A stretch of 64,000 bases of DNA from Engelhardtia mirabilis (GTDB taxonomy: Bacteria; Planctomycetota; UBA1135; GCA-002686595), in assembly GCF_007748095.1 (NCBI RefSeq), contig NZ_CP036287.1:2790001-2854000 (forward strand), written 5' to 3'. This document shows positions 58,629-64,000 of this stretch, one piece after another. How positions within the stretch are numbered: the stretch's first letter is position 1; every line of letters begins with the position of its first letter. The position numbers were made by a program, and so were the translations under genes. A model generated the notes under the pieces. That model searched no databases. It was not told where the DNA came from and saw only the letters and a program-made list of their open reading frames with translations.

Positions 58629-60464
58629 TCAGTCGCCGAGGCTGAACTCGCGGCTGACGTCGACGATCTTCTCGCCGGTGTAGCGGACCTCGACCGGCCC
58701 GCTACCGCGCACGATCCAGCGCAGCTCGAGCTCGCCCTTGCCGTCGATACCGTCCTCGCGCACGACGCGCTCGGGCGAGTGTTCCACCAGATCGAGTCGC
58801 TCCGGCCGCCAACGGTCGGTACGTCGCCCGGCGGCGAGCACCTCGATGCCGGCGCCAGCGAACTCGATCACGTCCGGTAGACCGACGTGCTTCTGCGCGG
58901 CCATGGCCGAGCGCGTGGGGATCACGGCCTCGTTGCGGAAGCGCAGATCCACGGCCCAGATCCCGTCGCCCAGGTCGGTCAGCTCGGGTTCGTCGATCGT
59001 CACCCGCGGCATGGCCTCGGCGTGGCGAATGCAGAACAGTGCGTTGCGGTGCAGCTCCTCCTCGATCAGGAACGAGGGCGGAACGCGCCCCACGTCCTTC
59101 GCGAAGCCGCCGATCTCGACCTCGCCGTAGAGCGGGTGGTCGTAGGGCGTCCAGTCCGTGAAGCCCGCACCCATCAGCAGGGTGTCGTCGAAGAAGTGCC
59201 TGTCCTCGGTGGAGTTGCCGAGGCGCTCGTCGGGGCTGTTGCGCTCACCGGCCCAGAGTTCGTTGGTGAAGCTGATGATGCCCAGGCCTTCGTAGGTCCA
59301 GTTCACGAAGCCGCCGAAGACCGAGTACAGGTCGCGCCAGATGATCCAGTAGTTGTAGAAGGGCAGCATCTTTTCGCCGTCCGCGCCGAGGGCGTCGTAC
59401 ACGGCCACGTCCGAACGCGGGTAGTTGCCGTAGTCCTCGAAGCCCGGGCCGCGCAGGATCATCCCGCCCGAGTTGTGGAACGACTGGGCCGCGGCGATGT
59501 TGGGACGCGCTGCGATGTACTCGGCCACGCTGCGCGTCTCCGGCCAGAACAGCGGGTAGGCGCCCGCGCCGCCCTGGACGTGCTCCGGTTGCCAGCCGCT
59601 GGGCCAGGCGCGGTTCATGTCGTAGCCGCCCGCGTCGTCCTCGTTGGCGCGGCCGTCGCCGTCATCGTCGATGCCCTCGCGACCGAGCATCAGCCAGTCG
59701 CCCGGCTCCTCGTCCGGGCCCAAGCGCACCATGATGCGCGGATCATTCGGGTCCAGGCGGTAGTTCCCGCGCCCGGGCGCGAACTTCCGCATCGACGTGA
59801 TGTTCCCGTCGCCGTCGAGATCGTTGGGCGGATCCTCGTCGAACAACCCGTCCAGGTCGTCGTCGGTCGGCAGCTGTCCCGAGCGGAACATGCTCGCCGT
59901 GGCCGGCCCCTCGAACCAGGCGCCGCGACCGTCGGGGTTGATCGACGGCATCAGGTGGAACGAGGCGCGCTCGAGCAAGGCGTGCACGCGCTCGTTGCTG
60001 TCACGGTTCTCGAGCAGGTACCAGGCGGTGTAGAGCACCGTCTCGGAGGCTTGGACCTCGTTGCCGTGCACGTTGCCATCGATCCACATGGTCGGCTTGG
60101 AGCTGACCTGGCCCGTGGCCGGGTCGTTCAGGGTCCAGACCCTCAAGGTGCGGCCCAGGCTGCTGGTGCCGATCACCTCGGCGCTCAAGAGGTTCGGCCA
60201 ACGGGCGGCGAGGCGCGCGAAATGCGCGTCGATCTCGTCCGGCCCGTAGAGTCGGTTCCAGGGAATCTCGACCTGGGGTGCGCGACCGGCAGCCAAGCCG
60301 GGGAAGCCGGCGGGCCGGCTGTCTTGCGCCGCTGACACGGGGGCTCCTGCGGAGGCTCCGGCCGCGGGCGGCTCGTTCGCAGGCGGTGTGGAGTTCACCA
60401 CCGGCAGAGCGGACGCGGGCCAGGCGAGGGCACCGATGGTGCTGAACAGTGCGGTAGCGATCAT
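58629..60464 (-). CDS. Secreted M14-family zinc carboxypeptidase
   Basis: 611 residues with an N-terminal signal (MIATALFSTIGALAWPASA). The M14 zinc site is complete: His133 and Glu136 in GNVHGNEVQASE, His330 in SFHNSGG, and the catalytic Glu402 in SFTNELW. Two inserted Asp-rich loops (DDDLDGLFDEDP, GIDDDGDGRANEDD) resemble calcium-binding EF-hand-like turns. The C-terminal about 120 residues form a beta domain. It starts with an ATGA overlap with the paralogue upstream. It likely trims peptides outside the cytoplasm. Confidence 0.9.
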   Translation of the reverse strand: MIATALFSTIGALAWPASALPVVNSTPPANEPPAAGASAGAPVSAAQDSRPAGFPGLAAGRAPQVEIPWNRLYGPDEIDAHFARLAARWPNLLSAEVIGTSSLGRTLRVWTLNDPATGQVSSKPTMWIDGNVHGNEVQASETVLYTAWYLLENRDSNERVHALLERASFHLMPSINPDGRGAWFEGPATASMFRSGQLPTDDDLDGLFDEDPPNDLDGDGNITSMRKFAPGRGNYRLDPNDPRIMVRLGPDEEPGDWLMLGREGIDDDGDGRANEDDAGGYDMNRAWPSGWQPEHVQGGAGAYPLFWPETRSVAEYIAARPNIAAAQSFHNSGGMILRGPGFEDYGNYPRSDVAVYDALGADGEKMLPFYNYWIIWRDLYSVFGGFVNWTYEGLGIISFTNELWAGERNSPDERLGNSTEDRHFFDDTLLMGAGFTDWTPYDHPLYGEVEIGGFAKDVGRVPPSFLIEEELHRNALFCIRHAEAMPRVTIDEPELTDLGDGIWAVDLRFRNEAVIPTRSAMAAQKHVGLPDVIEFAGAGIEVLAAGRRTDRWRPERLDLVEHSPERVVREDGIDGKGELELRWIVRGSGPVEVRYTGEKIVDVSREFSLGD

Positions 60465-62305
60465 CGGGACTCACCTCGCGAGACGGTGGCTTGGGCGCTC
60501 GCGCTGCCCGCATGGGTGCTGACCAGGTCGGCGGAGAGGGTCGTGACGTCGGCGGCGCGCACGATCCAGCGTTCCTCGTGGCTCTCGCCGCTGGCCAGGG
60601 TCGGCACCACGTTGATCGGGTCGCCCGCGATCAGGCTGGTGCCCTCCGGCAGGCGCAGGAAGAGTCGAGTGGGGCGCTGGATCCGCGCGCGGCGGGCCGC
60701 GTCGGATGAACTCGGCAGCCAGCCGTCGTTGCGCACGCGCGCCTCGAGTTGCCACACGCCCGCGGACAGCTCGGTGGCCTCGAACTGTTCCAACACGAGT
60801 CGCGCCGGAGTGTCGGCGAGGCCGTAGAGGAACTCGAGCTGGCCACTCGCGATCTTCTCCCATTCGCCGCGCGGAGGCAGGGCCATGGCGGCGGGGGTGA
60901 AGCCGCCGATCTCCACCGGTCCGAGATCAGGGTGTTCGAACGCGGTCCAGTCGGCGAAGCGCCAGGCCTCGCCGGTGGCGTCGATCCAGGCCAGGCGACC
61001 GGCGTCGTCGCTGGGCTTGCCGGGGAGCTTGACCTCGTCCTCGGCCTGGCTTTCCGTCGGTGCGTCTTCGGCGTTCGCCTCGACAACAGCGTCGGCTTCG
61101 ATGCCCGCTTCGGATTCCGCGTCCACTGCGGCCGGGACCTCGACGGCCGGGACTCCAGGGGCCGACCCGTTCGTCGATTCCTCGGCCGGCGCCGGTTCGC
61201 TGGCGCCGTCCTCCCTGGCGGCCTCCTCGGCCTTGGGTGCCTCGGTGGGCATCGTCCACGGGCGGGCCGAGAGGGTCCACAGGCCGCGGTGGTCGTAGGC
61301 CCAGCGTTGGAAGGTCCCCGCGCCGTCCGCATTGTCGGCCTGCTTCACGCCGGTCGCCTCGCGGTAGCGCTCGCCCAGTTTGGTCAGGTACTCGAGGTCC
61401 TCCTCGGTGGGCCCGCTGGCCGGCACGCGTCCGCTGCCGCGACCGGCGGCCTTGGGCGGGGAGACGAGCACGTCCTGGGCTCCCAGGGCGACGACGACGA
61501 CGAGATCTTCGTGGGCGACGACGAAGTCGCACAGGGCGCGCACCGCCGGGTCCTGGGTGGCCCAACCGCCGGCGCGCGGCTCGTGTTCGGGCCAGTCGGC
61601 GGGGAAGTTGGCCTCGAACAGTCGGTCGCCGGCCGGATCCTCCGCGATCTTGCCGTCACCGTCGGAGTCGCGGGCCTCGCGCTCGAGGCGGAAGCTGTGG
61701 GGCAGGTCGGCCAGGACGTCGGCCTCGACGTTGGCGCGCGGGTCGTGGGGATCGGCGGTCCAGCCCCCGTCGGGGTCGGGCACACGCATCCACAGAATGC
61801 GGCCGTCGCCGTCCACGTCGGCCCAGGGGTCCTCGCCGCGCCGGCCGTCGCGGTCGTCGTCCACGTCCGGGCCGTCGCCCACGTGGCTGCCGAGGGGGCT
61901 GGCGGCGGCCCGCGCGAGGCCGTCGGGGTTCGGCGCCGGAAGCGAGTAGATCGTGTAGGCGTCGAGCAGGGCCAGCGCGCGTGCGTCACCCTTGGCGTGG
62001 GCGACGAGCAGGCGCTCGCTCAGCTCGAACACCAGGTTGGCCTCGAAGCTGCGCTCGTGCTCCAGCCCGCCGATCAAGAGCAGTGCCGGCTTGGACGGAT
62101 CGAGGGGCGTGGGCGCGATCCGCAGGGCGTGGATCTCGCTCCCGGCGGCGGAGGTCCCGACCGGTACGCGCTGGGCCAGGCCGGGGTACTGACCCTCGAG
62201 CCGGACGAGGCCCTGGGCCAGGGCCTGGGGCTCGGCGAGCTCGAACGGAGGGCCCTGCACGGGAGCCGTGATGGGCGCCCAGAGACTGAGGGTCAGGAGC
62301 AGCAT
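60461..62305 (-). CDS. M14-like paralogue lacking catalytic residues (probable pseudo-peptidase)
   Basis: 614 residues from the ATG at 62305 (MLLLTLSLWAPITAPVQG, a short signal). It is related to the downstream carboxypeptidase: same order of blocks, Asp-rich calcium-like loops (DVDDDRDGRRGEDP, DVDGDGRI, DSDGDGKIAEDP) and the shared VEIGGF segment. At the zinc site only His83 remains; the Glu is replaced by Ser (LEHERSF), the second His is gone (VALGAQD) and the catalytic Glu is absent (TLSARPW). An acidic, Ala-rich insert (about 355-435) is also unique. It may bind rather than cut peptides. Confidence 0.8.
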   Translation of the reverse strand: MLLLTLSLWAPITAPVQGPPFELAEPQALAQGLVRLEGQYPGLAQRVPVGTSAAGSEIHALRIAPTPLDPSKPALLLIGGLEHERSFEANLVFELSERLLVAHAKGDARALALLDAYTIYSLPAPNPDGLARAAASPLGSHVGDGPDVDDDRDGRRGEDPWADVDGDGRILWMRVPDPDGGWTADPHDPRANVEADVLADLPHSFRLEREARDSDGDGKIAEDPAGDRLFEANFPADWPEHEPRAGGWATQDPAVRALCDFVVAHEDLVVVVALGAQDVLVSPPKAAGRGSGRVPASGPTEEDLEYLTKLGERYREATGVKQADNADGAGTFQRWAYDHRGLWTLSARPWTMPTEAPKAEEAAREDGASEPAPAEESTNGSAPGVPAVEVPAAVDAESEAGIEADAVVEANAEDAPTESQAEDEVKLPGKPSDDAGRLAWIDATGEAWRFADWTAFEHPDLGPVEIGGFTPAAMALPPRGEWEKIASGQLEFLYGLADTPARLVLEQFEATELSAGVWQLEARVRNDGWLPSSSDAARRARIQRPTRLFLRLPEGTSLIAGDPINVVPTLASGESHEERWIVRAADVTTLSADLVSTHAGSASAQATVSRGESR

Positions 62306-62419
62306 GGGGGGATGGTTGGGGTTGGCTCCGTGCGCGCCAGGGGCGGCGCGCGGCGCGCGGGGGGATGCGGGCGTGATCGATGCGGCCCGCACGGGGGCGG
62401 AGGTCCGCCTCGGTCTCGA

Positions 62420-63502
62420 TCAGTAGGTGCGGATCACCGCTTCGCCGAACAGGCGTGCGCGCAGGTCGCCGCGCTCTTTCCAGGAGGCCGGCTCGTCGGC
62501 CAGGGTCGACCTCAGCTCTTCGCGCACGTCGTCCAGGGACGTCGCCGTGCGCTCGGTGACTTCGATCAGGTGCAGCCCGGCGGTCGTCGCCACGGGCCCG
62601 GTGGGCACGCCGACCTGCGCGGCGCGCACGGCCGCGGCCATGGGCTCGCCGTAGCGGCGGTAGTTGTAGCCGGGGATCATTCCGCCGTTCTGCTGCACGG
62701 ACAGGTCGTGGCTGTTGGCACGCGCCAGGGCCTCGAAGTCGGCCCCCGAGCGCAGTTGCTCGAGCAGCGAGGCGGCCTTCGACGCGAGGGCCGCCTCGAC
62801 CTGCGCGGTGCCCAGGCTCGCCGGGTCGGCGCCCGAGCGAATCATGTCGGCCTTCAGGCGCGCCCGGTTCAGGAAGATGTGCCGGACCTCGACGCGCACG
62901 CCGTCGACCCCGAAGTCGCGCTCGAAGCGCTCGCGGATCATGTCCTCGGTGACCTCCCGCAGGACCAGGGCCTCGCGCGTCTCGAGCAGCGTGATGTGCT
63001 CCTTGACGCGCAGGGAGCGCCGGTAGGACTCGCTGGTGTAGCCGGCCTCGCCCAGCTCCGCCTCCAGGGCCTCCAGTCGACCCTGGTGGCGCACGGCGAG
63101 CAGTTGGTCGTAGACCGCCTGGACCGCGGCGTCGACCTCGGCCTCGGTGACCTCGATCGAGAGGGCGGCGGCCTCGCGCTCGAGCAGGCGCAGGTAGACG
63201 AGCTCCTCGAGGGGGCGTCGGCCGTAGATCTCCAGCAGGTAGGTCTTGTACTCGTCGAGGGTGATCGCGATCTCGTCGTCGATCAGCGCCGCGATGCCGT
63301 CGGGGGCCGGGACGGCCTCCGGTCGGGTCGAGCCCAGGGCCTCGTCGGCCACGGGGCCGACCTGGACCGAGCCCTCGGACGGCGGGGCGGTGGACTCCTG
63401 GGCGCGGGCGGCGCCGGGTCCGGCCAAGTGGCAGCTCGAGAGTGCAGCGCCGACGGTGGCCAGGGAGGTGATCAGAAGGGAGCGGAAGATCGTGCGGCGC
63501 AT
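62420..63502 (-). CDS. PpiC/SurA-type peptidyl-prolyl isomerase lipoprotein
   Basis: 360 residues. The signal peptide has a lipobox (ALSSC). A SurA_N-like helical region (about 75-190: DEIAITLDEYKTYLLEIYGR) precedes a parvulin domain (about 205-330) with VRHIFLNRAR, FEALARANSHDLSVQQNGG and GLHLIEVTERT. It is a chaperone/foldase for exported proteins, probably anchored to a membrane. It is on the same strand as the two M14 genes, 114 bp upstream, and may form a unit with them. Confidence 0.88.
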   Translation of the reverse strand: MRRTIFRSLLITSLATVGAALSSCHLAGPGAARAQESTAPPSEGSVQVGPVADEALGSTRPEAVPAPDGIAALIDDEIAITLDEYKTYLLEIYGRRPLEELVYLRLLEREAAALSIEVTEAEVDAAVQAVYDQLLAVRHQGRLEALEAELGEAGYTSESYRRSLRVKEHITLLETREALVLREVTEDMIRERFERDFGVDGVRVEVRHIFLNRARLKADMIRSGADPASLGTAQVEAALASKAASLLEQLRSGADFEALARANSHDLSVQQNGGMIPGYNYRRYGEPMAAAVRAAQVGVPTGPVATTAGLHLIEVTERTATSLDDVREELRSTLADEPASWKERGDLRARLFGEAVIRTY

Positions 63503-63739
63503 CGGTGTCGCGGTTGGCGGTCGGCTGGGTGGCGGGGCGCGTGGAGAACGGTCGTGGGGGGGCCGGGGCGCCCCTCGGAGGCGCGGCCAGGCGCCCCGGC
63601 GGGCGGCCCATGGTAGGGCGAGAGGCGGACGGGCGTCCCCGCGGCCTTGCCCCCGCCAGGGCCCGTCCGGATACTCGTCGCCTCACTTCGCCGGGGGGCG
63701 CGCGCGTCCCTGGGCCGATTCGGGCATCCCCTGGCTCCC

Positions 63740-64000
63740 GTGGACTATCCCCTCACCGCGATCATCTCCGACCTCCACAGCAATCTGCAGGCTTTGGAGA
63801 CCGCGGTCGCCGACGCCCTCGGGCGCGGTGTCAGGCGGTTCGTTTGCCTGGGCGACATGATCGGCTACGGCGCCGATCCGGTGCCCTGCCTCGAGCGCGT
63901 GGTGGCCCTGACTTCCGGCGCGCCCGGGGCCGGTGGGGCGACCGAGCTGGTCCCCGGGCTGTGCTTGATGGGCAACCACGAGTACGCACTGATGAACTCC
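63740..64000 (+). CDS. Calcineurin-like metallophosphoesterase, 3' end outside window
   Basis: The first 87 residues are visible from the GTG at 63740 to the window end. Metal-binding motifs DLHSN, LGDMIGYG and GNHEYA are in the expected order and spacing for the YfcE/metallophosphatase group. It is divergent from the PpiC gene. Confidence 0.85.
   Translation, partial: MDYPLTAIISDLHSNLQALETAVADALGRGVRRFVCLGDMIGYGADPVPCLERVVALTSGAPGAGGATELVPGLCLMGNHEYALMNS

Noticed and set aside
60749..63616. 955-codon open frame on plus opposite the M14-like and PpiC genes
   Set aside because: Overlaps two genes with clear domains and signal peptides; no homology features of its own.

Overview
The window is very GC-rich, gene-dense bacterial chromosome with short gaps and stop-start overlaps within operons. 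It has a tRNA but no rRNA genes, and shows no phage, CRISPR array or large island. Several traits together suggest a Planctomycetota lineage: huge secreted TIG/Ig-like proteins, a gldA/F/G-type ABC cluster with a DUF4340 protein, homodimeric AceE, SelB, a Rho with a long disordered arm, and UbiA/UbiX/UbiE-type quinone genes. This placement is inference; no marker here fixes the phylum.

Layout. 1-2300: 3' part of a primary sigma factor and a C4 zinc-ribbon coiled-coil protein. 2400-8140: a YhcC-like radical SAM gene (minus) preceded by a 17-bp tandem repeat, then a 1428-residue secreted TIG/Ig-like, Gly-rich protein. 8370-11504: selB, convergent with a histidine phosphatase/P-loop kinase pair. 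11720-15070: an acidic single-span membrane protein and a HEAT plus von Willebrand A protein. 15344-18286: tRNA-Pro(CGG) and rho with a long leader. 18365-24750: a five-gene overlapping operon (ABC ATPase, permease, GldG-like, DUF4340, GT39-like). 24845-30555 (minus): glycosyltransferase, aceE, NUDIX, beta-helix protein. 31548-37102: guaB-guaA, a methyltransferase, a membrane protein and comF. 37220-43036: panD, an SH3-like secreted protein, and a ruvB-spoIID-tgt operon. 43749-46937: a large lipoprotein with a beta-propeller. 47171-53396: ubiE, CPBP protease, ubiX, ubiA, holA, mutL. 53464-58616: a secreted protein, miaA, a small lipoprotein, nadD, a WecA/MraY-like enzyme. 58629-64000: two tandem M14-type proteins, a PpiC-type lipoprotein and the start of a metallophosphoesterase.

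The most interesting signals lie between genes. A 161-bp element with perfect 28-bp terminal inverted repeats sits exactly on a TA inside what looks like the -10 box of miaA. A roughly 66-bp repeat occurs three times, once inside the mutL reading frame, where it encodes part of the linker. A roughly 55-bp box recurs upstream of guaB, miaA, nadD and a lipoprotein gene. At least nine genes have a TANNNT hexamer only 6-8 nt before the start codon, suggesting common leaderless transcription, while others have normal leaders, some of 270-660 nt.

Most genes are housekeeping: transcription (sigma, Rho), tRNA modification (MiaA, Tgt), GMP synthesis, NAD and pantothenate precursors, quinone synthesis, recombination and mismatch repair, and the DNA polymerase clamp loader. 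The rest are surface and envelope proteins.
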